From Halobacillus faecis (GTDB lineage Bacteria; Bacillota; Bacilli; Bacillales; Halobacillaceae), in the NCBI RefSeq assembly GCF_007991335.1, contig NZ_BJYD01000023.1:87301-151300 (forward strand): DNA of 64,000 bases. Reading direction: 5' to 3'. Shown here in pieces: positions 7,682 to 16,581 of the stretch (its first letter is position 1; each line of letters begins with the position of its first letter). Made by a program: the position numbers and the translations under genes. Below the pieces are notes generated by a model. The model made no database searches and was not told the origin of the DNA. It saw nothing but the letters and a program-made list of their open reading frames with translations.

Positions 7682-9274
7682 TTAAGATAAATGGTTATAA
7701 GCTTCTAAAGTTAAAAACTCAGCAAACTCATCGTTTCGAATCAGTTGGTCAAACAACTGAGCGGCTTCCATATAGGAACCTTTTTCAAAAGCACTCTCTC
7801 CAACTTCCCAGCGTATCGCTTCCATCTCTTCTTCTTTTAACGATGCGTAAAGCTCGATCGTGATCTCCCGGCCATCTTTTAAGATGCCTTTCGGATGTCT
7901 AATCCACTGCCATACTTGGGCTCTCGAGATTTCAGCAGTTGCCGCATCCTCCATCAAATGATGGATCGGTGCTGCACCTCTGCCATCCAGCCACGATGCC
8001 ATATATTGAATACCAACATTAATATTTGTTCTTAAGCCCTGCTCTGTAATAGATCCTTCAGGTACTTCGAGCAATTGTTCTGCACGGTAAGAGACGGTCG
8101 CTTGATCTTTTTGAATTTGGTTTTCATCACGCATATGTTTGTTAAAGATATCCATCGCTGTCTCTACCATGGCCGGGTGGGCGACCCACGTCCCATCATG
8201 CCCATCTTTCACTTCCCGCTCCTTATCTGCACGTACCTTTTCAAAAGCAGCGTCGTTTTTCTCTTTATCATTTTTCACTGGTATTTGCGCCGCCATCCCG
8301 CCCATAGCATGAGCGTTTCGCTTGTGACAGGTTTGAATCGTTAACCTCGAATAAGCTCTCATAAATGGAACAGTCATCGTCACATCTGCACGGTCAGGCA
8401 GTAAAAAGTTTTCATCATGACGGAATTTTTTCAAGTAGCTGAAAATATAATCCCAGCGGCCACAGTTTAATCCAGCGGAATGATTCCTTAATTCATAAAG
8501 GATTTCATCCATCTCAAATGCAGCTAAAATCGTTTCAATCAAGACAGTCGCTTTCACTGTACCTTGTGGGATGTTCAGATAGTCTTGAGCAAAAACAAAC
8601 ACATCGTTCCACAACTTCGCCTCTCGATGATTTTCAAGCTTCGGTAAGTAAAAATACGGCCCTGAACCATTTTCTATAAGTTTTTTTGCATTATGGAAAA
8701 AGTAGAGACCAAAGTCCACGAGACTACCTGAGAGCCGTTCCTGATTGTATGTCATATGCTTTTCATCTAAATGCCATCCACGTGGACGTACTTTGAGTAC
8801 AGCGGTCTTTTCGTTTAACTCATATACTTTCCCGTTTCGATTTTCAAAACGAATGTCTCTTCGAATCGCATCTCTCAAATTAATCTGGCCGTGAATCGTA
8901 TTCAACCAGGTCGGAGAATTCGCATCCTCAAAGTCAGCCATGAATACCTTCGCCCCGGAATTCAGGCCATTGATCACCATTTTCCGATCCACAGGCCCTG
9001 TAATCTCCACCCGACGATCTTTAAGATCGTCAGGTATGGATGATATCGTCCAGTCAGAATTCCTGATATGTTCTGTTTCTTTTAAGAAATCAGGCCGCTC
9101 TCCTTGATCGATTATCTTTTGGGTCTCGATCCGATCTGCAAGTAACTGTTTTCTTTTATCATTGAATTTTTCATGCAATTGAACGATAAAGGATAATGCC
9201 TCGTCTGTTAAAATCTCTGCAAATCCGTCGTGCATCGTTCCATGAATTTGTATTCCAGACAATTTGGTTTCCAT
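7682..9274 (-). CDS. aceB: Malate synthase A
   Basis: Condenses glyoxylate with acetyl-CoA to malate, the second step of the glyoxylate shunt. The 530-residue length and motifs such as [28 protein letters not shown] and [13 protein letters not shown] are those of the A form. GAGGTGG precedes the ATG at 9274. It is the first gene of the aceB-aceA operon. The upstream 70 bp are AT-rich and should hold the promoter; I see no clear operator there. Confidence 0.96.
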   Translation of the reverse strand: METKLSGIQIHGTMHDGFAEILTDEALSFIVQLHEKFNDKRKQLLADRIETQKIIDQGERPDFLKETEHIRNSDWTISSIPDDLKDRRVEITGPVDRKMVINGLNSGAKVFMADFEDANSPTWLNTIHGQINLRDAIRRDIRFENRNGKVYELNEKTAVLKVRPRGWHLDEKHMTYNQERLSGSLVDFGLYFFHNAKKLIENGSGPYFYLPKLENHREAKLWNDVFVFAQDYLNIPQGTVKATVLIETILAAFEMDEILYELRNHSAGLNCGRWDYIFSYLKKFRHDENFLLPDRADVTMTVPFMRAYSRLTIQTCHKRNAHAMGGMAAQIPVKNDKEKNDAAFEKVRADKEREVKDGHDGTWVAHPAMVETAMDIFNKHMRDENQIQKDQATVSYRAEQLLEVPEGSITEQGLRTNINVGIQYMASWLDGRGAAPIHHLMEDAATAEISRAQVWQWIRHPKGILKDGREITIELYASLKEEEMEAIRWEVGESAFEKGSYMEAAQLFDQLIRNDEFAEFLTLEAYNHLS

Positions 9275-9344
9275 TGAATCGCCACCTCTGTTGTATACTA
9301 ATAAGAAATAAAAACCACTGATATATAACAGTTAACCCAAAAAA

Positions 9345-9455
9345 TTATTCGTCTTTTTTGGAAAGGCAACGATCACATTCCATCATGTAATTGTAAGTAT
9401 GACCTTCGATTTTAGAACCACACTGCGGACAAGGGACATTTTGTTGTTTTTTCAT
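9345..9455 (-). CDS. YhfH-like small zinc-ribbon protein, 36 aa
   Basis: A 36-residue peptide with CPQCG and CDRC pairs (residues 8-11 and 29-32 approximately), a minimal zinc ribbon resembling the YhfH family of Bacillus. The start ATG at 9455 follows the strong AAAGGAGGAGC (9460-9470). The function is unknown. Its upstream region carries an 8-bp inverted repeat, ATAACAGA (9474-9481) and TCTGTTAT (9496-9503), with a 14-bp spacer, a possible operator. Confidence 0.7.
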   Translation of the reverse strand: MKKQQNVPCPQCGSKIEGHTYNYMMECDRCLSKKDE

Positions 9456-9580
9456 TTTAGCTCCTCCTTTGTTATAACAGAACTTATTTTGTTTATCTGT
9501 TATGGTACAGTTTACTGTGAGAACCACAAAATTGCAACCGTTTTCTGAAAGTTTTTTAAATTTAGGCATTTGCCGGATAC

Positions 9581-9613
9581 AAAAAAGGCGCTGTCATAAG
9601 GGTTCAGCGCCTT
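9581..9613 (-). terminator. Terminator of the LysR gene
   Basis: AAGGCGCTG (9585-9593) and CAGCGCCTT (9605-9613) form a perfect 9-bp stem; on the minus strand a TTTTTT run follows. A second weaker dyad (AACTG...CAGTT, about 9679-9696) lies nearer the gene. Confidence 0.8.
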
Positions 9614-9706
9614 CTTTATCATTGAATTTCCTTTTGTTTGATCCCTAAAAAAGGTCATTCACACTGTTTTGTCTAAATAAACTGTTTTAATACAGTTGGG
9701 ATTTCC

Positions 9707-10588
9707 TCATTTTTTCTCATCAAGAAGCTCGATGAACTTCTCCAACGAGGGAGATAACCACTTCTTTTGGTGATGAATGACTTGGATATAAAAAGTCAAT
9801 TCTTCATGATCAAAATCCAAGACAGAAAGACTCCCATTCTCAATTTCCTTGTCTACTGTCATTTCCGGAAGCATTGCAATCCCCAGTTCGTCAATCACAC
9901 ATTGCTTGATTGCTTCAAGACTTGTAAATGAAATCACAGAGCGGGGTTGGACTGCACGTTTTTTTAAAAGTCTCTCCAGCATATTTCTATAGGAGCAATC
10001 TTTTTCTGTCAGAATGAGTGTTTCATCCTCTATACATCGCAAGTCTATTCCGTTCTCACCAACAAGCGGGTGCTCCTTAGCAGCAACCATGACCAATCTT
10101 TCTTTTCGGAGAAGGTAAGTTTTCAAATGAGGATGTTTCACTTCTTCATCCAGAACCACAGCGAGGTCATAATGGCTTTCTAACACACCCTCCTTGAGAT
10201 TTGGACAGAGTCCGGATTCTAACTGAATTCGTAAGTCAGGATTTTGTTCTTTAAAGGCTTTCAATGATTTGGAAATGAAATAAGCCGCTAAGGATTCGAC
10301 AGCTCCGATTCTCACTGTTCCTCGCATTTGAACACGATCTGAAAGCTTTGTTTCCGCTTCTTCCATTAAATCGATAACCTGATCGACATAATAGAGGAGC
10401 TGTTCGCCAGACTGGGTTAAACGCATGATCTGTCCAGCACGCTCAAAAAGCCTCACCCCATAGTAATCTTCGAGTTTCTTTATTTGTGTCGTCACACTGG
10501 ACTGGGCATAACCAAGCTCTATCCCCGTACGGGTATAGCTCCCCCACTTAGCCACTTCTTTAAATGTATAAAAATAGGATAGATCCAT
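9707..10588 (-). CDS. ywqM: LysR-family transcriptional regulator (YwqM-like)
   Basis: A 293-residue LysR-type regulator: N-terminal winged helix-turn-helix (YAQSSVTTQIKKLEDYYGVRLFER lies across residues 28-51) followed by the periplasmic-binding-protein-like effector domain. The ATG at 10588 is preferred over a GTG six bases upstream because GAGGTG then falls at the proper distance. It is divergent from a flavodoxin-fold NAD(P)H-dependent oxidoreductase, the same arrangement as ywqM/ywqN in B. subtilis, so it probably controls that gene. The effector is unknown. Confidence 0.85.
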   Translation of the reverse strand: MDLSYFYTFKEVAKWGSYTRTGIELGYAQSSVTTQIKKLEDYYGVRLFERAGQIMRLTQSGEQLLYYVDQVIDLMEEAETKLSDRVQMRGTVRIGAVESLAAYFISKSLKAFKEQNPDLRIQLESGLCPNLKEGVLESHYDLAVVLDEEVKHPHLKTYLLRKERLVMVAAKEHPLVGENGIDLRCIEDETLILTEKDCSYRNMLERLLKKRAVQPRSVISFTSLEAIKQCVIDELGIAMLPEMTVDKEIENGSLSVLDFDHEELTFYIQVIHHQKKWLSPSLEKFIELLDEKK

Positions 10589-10620
10589 AAGCACACCTCA
10601 ATCATTTTTTACAATAGTTA

Positions 10621-10640
10621 TTATCGATAAGTATAGATAA
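10621..10640. promoter_or_regulatory. LysR-type operator candidate between ywqM and ywqN
   Basis: TTATC (10621-10625) and GATAA (10636-10640) flank 10 bases, giving the T-N11-A form typical of LysR sites; TTATCGATAA at 10621-10630 is itself a palindrome. It lies in the 108-bp divergent region. Confidence 0.45.
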
Positions 10641-10696
10641 CAATGATGTCATGTTCAATGATATACTCTTTCTAAAAGCAAAGGAGGCAGCATTGA

Positions 10697-11236
10697 ATGA
10701 AAATATTGACCATTTTAGGGAGTTCTAGAGAAAACGGCAATTCTGAATACCTTGTCAAACAAGCAATGGAAGGAATTGAGCATACACAATTACGCCTTAG
10801 TGATTATAAAATACACCCGATAACTGATATGCGCCATACGGATGAAGGCTTTTCACCTGTCGATGATGATTATGAAGCCGTTCTAGCTGAGTTTTTAGCT
10901 CATGATCTTATCATTTTTGCCACTCCTATTTACTGGTTTGGAATGACTTCCCACATGAAATTGTTCTTCGACCGCTGGTCTCAATATATGCGTGATGACC
11001 GTTATAATTTTAAAGAGCAAGTGCGCGGAAAGAAAGCCTATGTCATTACTACAGGCGGAAGTAATCCTTATGTCACCGGATTGCCTTTGATCCAGCAGTT
11101 CGGCCATATTTTTGATTTTGTAGGGATGACATTCGAAGATTATGTGATAGGGAATGCGGTCAAACCTGGAGAAATTAAAAATGATTTTCTTGCTTTAGAT
11201 AAAATGAAGGCTTGGAATAATACCTTCAAAAAATAA
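10697..11236 (+). CDS. ywqN: NAD(P)H-dependent FMN oxidoreductase, flavodoxin fold (YwqN-like)
   Basis: A 179-residue cytoplasmic flavoprotein of the NADPH-dependent FMN reductase superfamily. The N-terminal FMN phosphate loop GSSRENGNSEYL (residues 8-19) and the ATPIYWFGMTSHMKLFFDRW segment (76-95) that contacts the flavin and dimer partner are clear. Substrates are likely quinones, azo or nitro compounds, or flavin; the exact one is not known. An AGGAGG-like site (AAAGGAGGC, about 10680) precedes the ATG. It is divergent from the LysR regulator. Confidence 0.85.
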   Translation: MKILTILGSSRENGNSEYLVKQAMEGIEHTQLRLSDYKIHPITDMRHTDEGFSPVDDDYEAVLAEFLAHDLIIFATPIYWFGMTSHMKLFFDRWSQYMRDDRYNFKEQVRGKKAYVITTGGSNPYVTGLPLIQQFGHIFDFVGMTFEDYVIGNAVKPGEIKNDFLALDKMKAWNNTFKK

Positions 11237-11322
11237 ACGAACAAATGTTCTTGTTTTATCTTTATCTAAGATATACAATGGTTATGTGGATAAATAAAAT
11301 TCCAAAAGGAGTGTTCCCTGTA

Positions 11323-11736
11323 ATGAAGCATCAAGCGACCCCTTATTTTACTTTTAACGGTAAGGCAAAAGAAGCACTGGACTATTATAAGCAAGTCTTT
11401 CATGGCGAGATTCTCAATCTTCAAACCTTTGGAGAAGCAGATTTTGAAACTCCAAAGGAAATGGACGAGCGCGTCATGCATGCACAATTCAAAAAAGATG
11501 CCTTATTCTTTATGGTCTCCGATTCATTTACAGAACAAAGCGTTACTGCCGGTAGCAATATTGCCCTCGTATTAGAATGTGAAAGTTCCGATGAGATCCA
11601 AACTTATTACGACTGTTTAAAAGATGGTGGAAATGTAGTGATGGAACTACAGGATACTTTTTGGGGCGCTTTATATGCGAAAGTGAAAGACCCTTTCGGA
11701 ATAACTTGGGATTTAAATTACACAAAAGAACAATAA
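11323..11736 (+). CDS. VOC-superfamily protein, PhnB-like
   Basis: A 137-residue protein of the vicinal-oxygen-chelate fold, PhnB/3-demethylubiquinone methyltransferase-like subgroup. It begins with the typical ATPYFTFNGKAKEALDYYKQ and ends with the conserved WGALYAKVKDPFGITWDLNY. Members are dimeric; many have no known enzyme activity. The ATG at 11323 follows AAAGGAG (11306-11312) at about 10 bases; a longer reading from 11245 has no ribosome site. It stands 86 bp after ywqN and may be read from the same transcript. Confidence 0.8.
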   Translation: MKHQATPYFTFNGKAKEALDYYKQVFHGEILNLQTFGEADFETPKEMDERVMHAQFKKDALFFMVSDSFTEQSVTAGSNIALVLECESSDEIQTYYDCLKDGGNVVMELQDTFWGALYAKVKDPFGITWDLNYTKEQ

Positions 11737-11740
11737 ATAA

Positions 11741-11762
11741 AGCGGCTCATTTCTGAGCCGCT
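11741..11762. terminator. Bidirectional terminator
   Basis: AGCGGCTCA and TGAGCCGCT form a perfect 9-bp stem with a TTTC loop, between converging genes. Confidence 0.85.
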
Positions 11763-11766
11763 TCTC

Positions 11767-12339
11767 TCAATCTAAATGGATAGTACAATTAAATCGCTCA
11801 CAATACCATTGTTCGTCTCTAAGATGAACTTCAGATAAAGAAGTGTTTTTCATATGTTCATCCCTAACATTTTCACTATCCAGCTCTCTCAATAAATGAC
11901 TGATCAAAGCACCATGACTAACAACGATGACTTTTTTCCCTTCGTGTCTTTTTAAAACATCCTCCATAAACGACATCCCTCTTAAAACTACACTCTCAGG
12001 GGTTTCCATGCCTAAGTCCAAAGCCCGCCAGTCTTTGCCCCATTTTTCGATTCTCTCAATTTCTGTCGTACCTTCAATCTGACCACCACTCGCTTCTTCT
12101 ATTCGAGAGTCAAATTGGATGGGCAATCCTACTTTTTCACTGATGAATTCTGCTGTCTGCTTGGCCCTCTTCAAAGGACTTGAATAAAGCACATCCCATG
12201 TTTCCTTATGTAAGCGTTCAGCCAATTTCCGAGCATCCGCCATGCCCTCTTCATCTAAAGGAATATCAGAGCTTCCCTGCGCCCTTTTTTCTTTATTCCA
12301 TGGTGTACTGCCATGTCTAATCAATGCAACCTTCGTCAT
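11767..12339 (-). CDS. Histidine phosphatase family protein
   Basis: A 190-residue phosphoglycerate-mutase-like phosphatase. The RHG catalytic motif LIRHGSTPWN (residues 6-15) carries the phosphorylated histidine, and VVSHGALI (about 140) holds the second histidine. E in IEEASGGQIEG is the usual acid/base region. Members of this size in Bacillus (PhoE/YhfR-like) are broad phosphatases, not true mutases; glycolytic mutase is supplied here by gpmI. The gene is monocistronic with a shared downstream terminator. Confidence 0.85.
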   Translation of the reverse strand: MTKVALIRHGSTPWNKEKRAQGSSDIPLDEEGMADARKLAERLHKETWDVLYSSPLKRAKQTAEFISEKVGLPIQFDSRIEEASGGQIEGTTEIERIEKWGKDWRALDLGMETPESVVLRGMSFMEDVLKRHEGKKVIVVSHGALISHLLRELDSENVRDEHMKNTSLSEVHLRDEQWYCERFNCTIHLD

Positions 12340-12425
12340 TATTGCTCCACCTCCCTCCTTCTTTTTCTACAACAAGATGTTCATATCCTTTAAATACATA
12401 TCGTACATAAAGGCAGGATTGTTGA

Positions 12426-12676
12426 AGACTCTGTTTCGAGACGTTTGTTGAGTAGATGGAGCTACGGGAAATGAGTCGCTTTCCTTGGGAGAAGGAGATA
12501 GGCGAGATCCCGCAGGACACAGTCCCAGGAAGCTCGGCGCTCCCCCACAGGAAAGTGTTCTAATGCGGTATCGCCCTGGTAGACATGACTGGGCGATGGA
12601 GCTGGACGAGTAGCTTCCCAGCCACCCTAACGCTCAACCTGAGTAACGAACCCCTAAAACATCTCGAAACTGATTC
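12426..12676 (+). repeat. Dispersed intergenic repeat, copy B
   Basis: The 12340-12766 gap has no gene. Most of it is a repeat with imperfect terminal inverted repeats (CTGTTTCGAGA near 12431 and TCTCGAAACTGA near 12662) and an internal GGGAAATGAGTCGCTTTCC (12466-12484) that differs little from the 19-bp core of copies A and C. The middle also holds the phrase GCGAGATCCCGCAGGACACAG, related to GAGACCCTACAGGACGCAG in copy A. Confidence 0.55.
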
Positions 12677-12722
12677 TTCACGTAAAGAGGACTTTCGTGG
12701 AAGATTATTGTGTGGTAAATAA

Positions 12723-12750
12723 AAAAGCCCGGAGCGGAACCCGGGCTTTT
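12723..12750 (-). terminator. Terminator of ilvD
   Basis: AAAAGCCCGG (12723-12732) and CCGGGCTTTT (12741-12750), 10-bp perfect stem, followed on the minus strand by more T residues. Confidence 0.85.
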
Positions 12751-12766
12751 CAGGAGGCATATGCTT

Positions 12767-14467
12767 TTATTCATTCAGATCCAAATCAGTTACGGCACCT
12801 TTGGAAGAGGAAGACACGAGTCTCGCGTACTTCGCTAGGACACCTCTCTTATGCTTAGGTTCTGGGCGTTTCCATTCACGTTTTCTGCGCTCATATTCTT
12901 CATCACTAACTTCAAAGTTAATTTGCTGTGTATCACTATCAATCGTGATGGTATCCCCTTCTTGAAGCAGCCCAATCGGACCTCCAACGACTGCTTCCGG
13001 CGCGACATGACCAATTACGAAGCCGTGTGATCCACCTGAGAAACGACCATCCGTAAGCAGGGCGACCTTTCCACCCAGTCCTTTTCCTACGATCATAGCT
13101 GTAATGGAAAGCATTTCTGGCATGCCAGGTCCTCCTTTTGGACCTACGTTTCGTACAACGAGAACATCCCCTTCTTTAATTTCATCGTTGACGATGGCTT
13201 CCGTCGCTTCATCTTCACTGTTGTAGACACGGGCAGGTCCTTCAAAGCGGCTGATTGTCTGTCCGGACATTTTAGCTACAGCGCCTTCTGGAGCCAGGTT
13301 TCCTTTCAGAACGACGAGTGGTCCTTTTTCTTTAATTGGCTGGTCAAACGGAACAATGACCTTCTGGCCCTCTTTGAGAGAAGGGACTTCTGCCAGGTTT
13401 TCAGCGACCGTCTTCCCAGTGACCGTAAGGCAGTCTCCGTGTAATAAACCTTCTTCAAGGAGCAATTTCATAACAGCCGGTACGCCGCCACTTTCATACA
13501 AGTCCTGCATCACGTATTTTCCACTCGGCTTCATATCAGCAATGTGAGGAACTTCCTGTCTGATACGCTCAAAGTCATCAAGATCAAGGTCCACTCCTGC
13601 AGAATGGGCCATGGCAAGGAGGTGAAGGAACGCATTTGTGGATCCACCTAAGGCCATAACAACAGTGATGGCATTTTCAAATGCTTCCTTTGTCATGATA
13701 TCGCGAGGGTAAATCTCTTTTTCGAGCAGCTCGATGACAAGCTCACCCGCCTGTTTACATTCTGTTTCTTTATAATCGTTAACTGCTGGTGTAGAGGAAG
13801 ACCCGGGAATACTCATCCCTAACGCTTCTACAGCTGAAGCCATTGTATTCGCTGTGTACATCCCACCACAAGCACCCGCTCCAGGACATGCATGACATTC
13901 AACTCTGTGCAGCTGTTCATCATCAATTTGTCCTTCATGGTACTTTCCTACAGCTTCAAAGGACGAAACAATATCGATATCCTCTCCATCCAACTTTCCT
14001 GGTTGTATCGTTCCTCCATAAACGTACACGGAAGGAATGTTCAAACGGCCAATGGATATTAAACAGCCTGGCGTTGTTTTGTCGCAGCCTCCAATCGCCA
14101 CCAGACCATCCAATCGTTCAGCATTTGTAACCGTTTCGATGGAATCCGCAATCACTTCACGACTTGGAAGGGAATAAAACATGCCCTCATGCCCCATTGC
14201 AATCCCATCAGCTACTGTAATCGTATTGAAGATCATCGGTGCTCCACCATTTTCACCAGCTCCACTTTTCGCTTCTTGTGCAAGCTTATCGATATGTACA
14301 TTACAAGGAGTAACCTCACTCCATGTACTCGCAATTCCAATCATCGGTTTTTTGAAATCTTCATCTGTAAATCCAACAGCTCTCAACATCGAGCGGTTCG
14401 GGACTCGATTGACGCCTTCACTGATGTCTTTACTTCTTATTCTTAGATCTTTTTTCGTTTTCTCCAT
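12767..14467 (-). CDS. ilvD: Dihydroxy-acid dehydratase
   Basis: Third enzyme common to valine, leucine and isoleucine synthesis, an iron-sulfur dehydratase. Cysteine ligands appear in [10 protein letters not shown] and in the [16 protein letters not shown] segment, and the family signature is intact over the 566 residues. The ATG at 14467 is chosen because GGGGTG precedes it by 7 bases; a GTG three codons upstream would overlap this site. It stands alone, not in an ilv-leu operon. A CodY-box-like sequence and a cre-like sequence lie upstream. Confidence 0.95.
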   Translation of the reverse strand: MEKTKKDLRIRSKDISEGVNRVPNRSMLRAVGFTDEDFKKPMIGIASTWSEVTPCNVHIDKLAQEAKSGAGENGGAPMIFNTITVADGIAMGHEGMFYSLPSREVIADSIETVTNAERLDGLVAIGGCDKTTPGCLISIGRLNIPSVYVYGGTIQPGKLDGEDIDIVSSFEAVGKYHEGQIDDEQLHRVECHACPGAGACGGMYTANTMASAVEALGMSIPGSSSTPAVNDYKETECKQAGELVIELLEKEIYPRDIMTKEAFENAITVVMALGGSTNAFLHLLAMAHSAGVDLDLDDFERIRQEVPHIADMKPSGKYVMQDLYESGGVPAVMKLLLEEGLLHGDCLTVTGKTVAENLAEVPSLKEGQKVIVPFDQPIKEKGPLVVLKGNLAPEGAVAKMSGQTISRFEGPARVYNSEDEATEAIVNDEIKEGDVLVVRNVGPKGGPGMPEMLSITAMIVGKGLGGKVALLTDGRFSGGSHGFVIGHVAPEAVVGGPIGLLQEGDTITIDSDTQQINFEVSDEEYERRKREWKRPEPKHKRGVLAKYARLVSSSSKGAVTDLDLNE

Positions 14468-14555
14468 CCCTAACACCCCTTTTTAAATGGTCGAATCATT
14501 TCGTAAATGAAATAACTTACCATGATGATACTAACAAGTAAGGAGCATAGCAATG

Positions 14556-14570
14556 ATTTTTCTGAATATA
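14556..14570. promoter_or_regulatory. CodY-box-like site upstream of ilvD
   Basis: ATTTTTCTGAATATA differs at three positions from the AATTTTCWGAAAATT consensus of CodY. It is about 90 bp upstream of ilvD, a gene whose relatives are CodY-repressed in Bacillus. With three mismatches in AT-rich DNA this is suggestive only. Confidence 0.35.
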
Positions 14571-14587
14571 ATAAACATTCCCTACAA

Positions 14588-14601
14588 TTAAAACGCTTTC
14601 A
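14588..14601. promoter_or_regulatory. cre-like site upstream of ilvD
   Basis: TTAAAACGCTTTCA; its complement TGAAAGCGTTTTAA matches the catabolite-responsive element core except the last positions. The same AAAACGCTTTCA core occurs upstream of the usp gene. It is 121 bp upstream of the ilvD start; CcpA activation of ilv genes is known in B. subtilis, but this site is unproven. Confidence 0.35.
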
Positions 14602-14623
14602 TTAAGAGAAAAAAATGAAAAAA

Positions 14624-14648
14624 AAGGCCTGCCAAAAAAGCAGACCTT
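14624..14648 (-). terminator. Terminator of the DUF1540 gene
   Basis: AAGGCCTGC (14624-14632) and GCAGACCTT (14640-14648) with one mismatch; the minus strand then runs into a T-rich tract. Confidence 0.65.
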
Positions 14649-14665
14649 GATTTATAGGGGGAATC

Positions 14666-14824
14666 TTATACATTTGCAGGTTCAAATGTTTTACAATCCG
14701 TTTCTTCACTGTGACTCGCTTTTTTACCTTTGTGACTGACAACGAAAATCTCATCCGCTCCGCAGGAAATTCCGTCATTGTTATGAACACAGTTTCGGAC
14801 TTCACATTTTACATCCAGCGCCAT
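14666..14824 (-). CDS. DUF1540 domain protein, 52 aa
   Basis: A 52-residue cysteine-rich peptide: VKCEVRNCVHNNDGISCGAD followed by the terminal ETDCKTF, with cysteines at 7, 12, 21 and 44. This spacing is the DUF1540 family pattern, small proteins common in Firmicutes and probably metal-binding; function unknown. GGAGGTG (14832-14838) is 7 bases before the ATG. It lies upstream of ilvD on the same strand but a terminator separates them. Expression control not visible. Confidence 0.8.
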   Translation of the reverse strand: MALDVKCEVRNCVHNNDGISCGADEIFVVSHKGKKASHSEETDCKTFEPANV

Positions 14825-15029
14825 CCTCTAACACCTCCCTATAGCGGTTATTTTCTACTGATCAGGCTTTGAATATTCGTGTCAGTCCTCCCCATCAAGG
14901 TCTAGTGTAAAATCCTTACACAACGACCCCAACGATTTGTGATAGAATAGGAAGCGTGATTATAAAAAGCCAAAATGAACTTTTCCTCCGGTATTTCATA
15001 AATTGTATTAAAAGAAATCGCTGGAAAAA

Positions 15030-15048
15030 CTGATTGAGGTCCAATCAG
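15030..15048. promoter_or_regulatory. Dyad upstream of murB
   Basis: CTGATTG (15030-15036) and CAATCAG (15042-15048) form a perfect 7-bp inverted repeat with an AGGTC spacer, 33 bp before the murB start and next to TATAAT-like sequences (15051-15056, 15063-15068). It could be an operator or a leader hairpin; no binder is suggested by context. Confidence 0.35.
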
Positions 15049-15080
15049 AATATAATCAACTTATAATAGGACTGGTGTTT

Positions 15081-16001
15081 ATGAATAAGAAGCAAGAGAT
15101 CTATAATAAATTGTTGGAGCTTGTGAAAGAGGAAAATGTGAAAGTGGATGAAATGTTGAAAGACCACTTGTACACAAAACTTGGCGGAAAAGCCGACTTT
15201 TTTATTACTCCAACATCTTACGAAGAAATTCAGAGTGTTGTTAAGCTTTCGAATGAAGACAATATCCCTTTCACTTTGCTTGGAAATGGATCGAACTTAA
15301 TTATTAAAGACGGCGGCATTCGCGGAATCGTCATCAACTTAAAGCATCTGGATACCATTTATTCTGAAGGCAACACCGTGGTCGCCCAAAGCGGTGCCCG
15401 TATCATCGATGCCTCTCGTTATGCTCTTGATAAGAATTTATCTGGATTAGAGTTTGCCTGCGGAATCCCTGGCACAGTCGGGGGAGCGTTATACATGAAT
15501 GCAGGTGCTTATGGTGGAGAGATCAAAGATGTTCTTGATTACGCATACGTGGTAGATAAACATGGAAATCTCGTAAAGCGCCTTGCATCTGAACTTGATC
15601 TTGATTATCGAACAAGTAACATCCCTGACAATGGTGATATTGTAGTGGAGGCTACCTTCCATCTGAAACCGGCCCAACATGAAGATATAAAAGAAGTGAT
15701 GGACGACTTGACGTACAAGCGTGAATCTAAACAACCGCTTGAATATCCTTCCTGTGGAAGTGTGTTTAAACGACCTCCAGGATATTTCGCTGGAAAGCTG
15801 ATTCAAGATAGTGATCTTCAAGGGACCAATATCGGTGGTGCAGAAGTATCGAAAAAACATGCCGGGTTTATCATTAACAAAGATAATGCAACGACATCTG
15901 ATTACATCTCTTTGATTGAGCACGTTCAAAAAACGGTAAAAGAAAAATTCGGGGTCGACTTGGAAAGAGAAGTACGAATCATTGGTGATGATCAAGACTA
16001 A
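15081..16001 (+). CDS. murB: UDP-N-acetylenolpyruvoylglucosamine reductase
   Basis: Reduces UDP-GlcNAc-enolpyruvate to UDP-MurNAc with NADPH and FAD, an essential cytoplasmic step of peptidoglycan synthesis. FAD-binding features [20 protein letters not shown] and [20 protein letters not shown] are clear, as is the catalytic serine region [11 protein letters not shown], and the protein is 306 residues from the ATG at 15081. A GTG two codons upstream is also possible; the ribosome site is weak in either case (GGACTGGTG). It is monocistronic, not in a division cluster. Confidence 0.93.
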   Translation: MNKKQEIYNKLLELVKEENVKVDEMLKDHLYTKLGGKADFFITPTSYEEIQSVVKLSNEDNIPFTLLGNGSNLIIKDGGIRGIVINLKHLDTIYSEGNTVVAQSGARIIDASRYALDKNLSGLEFACGIPGTVGGALYMNAGAYGGEIKDVLDYAYVVDKHGNLVKRLASELDLDYRTSNIPDNGDIVVEATFHLKPAQHEDIKEVMDDLTYKRESKQPLEYPSCGSVFKRPPGYFAGKLIQDSDLQGTNIGGAEVSKKHAGFIINKDNATTSDYISLIEHVQKTVKEKFGVDLEREVRIIGDDQD

Positions 16002-16034
16002 AAAAAGAGCCTGCGCGCTGCGCAGGCTCTTTTT
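16001..16034. terminator. Strong terminator after murB
   Basis: AAAAAAGAGCCTGCGC and GCGCAGGCTCTTTTTT form a long perfect stem with a GCT loop; it can serve both murB and the converging VOC gene. Confidence 0.9.
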
Positions 16035-16069
16035 TCTCCATCTAAGCTTCTTGTTCTCGTAGTGGTTCC

Positions 16070-16567
16070 TTAATAGGCACCTTTGGAATAAGTCAATTCA
16101 TAACTATGGGTGTAGATTTCAAAAACATTGCCGAAGGGATCTTCAACATAAACCATCTTATATGGTTTTTTGCCAGGGTAATATTCACGTATAGGCATGC
16201 GTTGTTTCCCACCCATTGCCTTCACTTTCTCGACAACGTCTTCAATATTCGGGTCTTGAATACAGAAATGGAAGATGCCTGTTTTCCAATATTCGAAGTT
16301 ATTTTCCGGCTCTTCCTGATGTGGGAATTCAAAAAGCTCAATGCCTATCTTATCACCTGTTGATAGGTGAGCAATTCTAAATGTCTCCCAATCATTGCCG
16401 AAAACATCCCGGCACATCTGACCGACTGGTGTATCATCATTATGGACGTCTGATGGCTCCATAATGACATACCATCCGAATAATTCGGTATAAAACTCAA
16501 TCGCTTTTTCTAAATTTGGTACGGACAGACCGATATGTGAAAAACTTCTTGGATATGGATACATCAT
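16070..16567 (-). CDS. VOC-family protein (glyoxalase/lactoylglutathione lyase-like)
   Basis: A 165-residue glyoxalase-fold protein. SHIGLSVPNLEKAIEFYTEL near the N-terminus supplies the first metal histidine (H12), FHFCIQD the next, and VEDPFGNVFEIYTH the C-terminal glutamate. It follows the quinone-reductase-like gene by 14 bp and shares its transcript. With the divergent HxlR regulator this suggests an aldehyde or electrophile detoxification module; the substrate is not determined. Family members include lyases, dioxygenases and fosfomycin-resistance enzymes. Confidence 0.8.
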   Translation of the reverse strand: MMYPYPRSFSHIGLSVPNLEKAIEFYTELFGWYVIMEPSDVHNDDTPVGQMCRDVFGNDWETFRIAHLSTGDKIGIELFEFPHQEEPENNFEYWKTGIFHFCIQDPNIEDVVEKVKAMGGKQRMPIREYYPGKKPYKMVYVEDPFGNVFEIYTHSYELTYSKGAY

Positions 16568-16581
16568 TAAAAACTCCTTCT

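Noticed and set aside
12560..12760. Reading frame of 66 codons inside dispersed repeat copy B
   Set aside because: It lies wholly in the repeat and the ilvD terminator, lacks a ribosome site and resembles no protein.
14602..14805. A 67-codon minus-strand frame overlapping the DUF1540 gene
   Set aside because: The other frame at 14666-14824 encodes a clear DUF1540 pattern with a strong ribosome site; this frame is its shadow.
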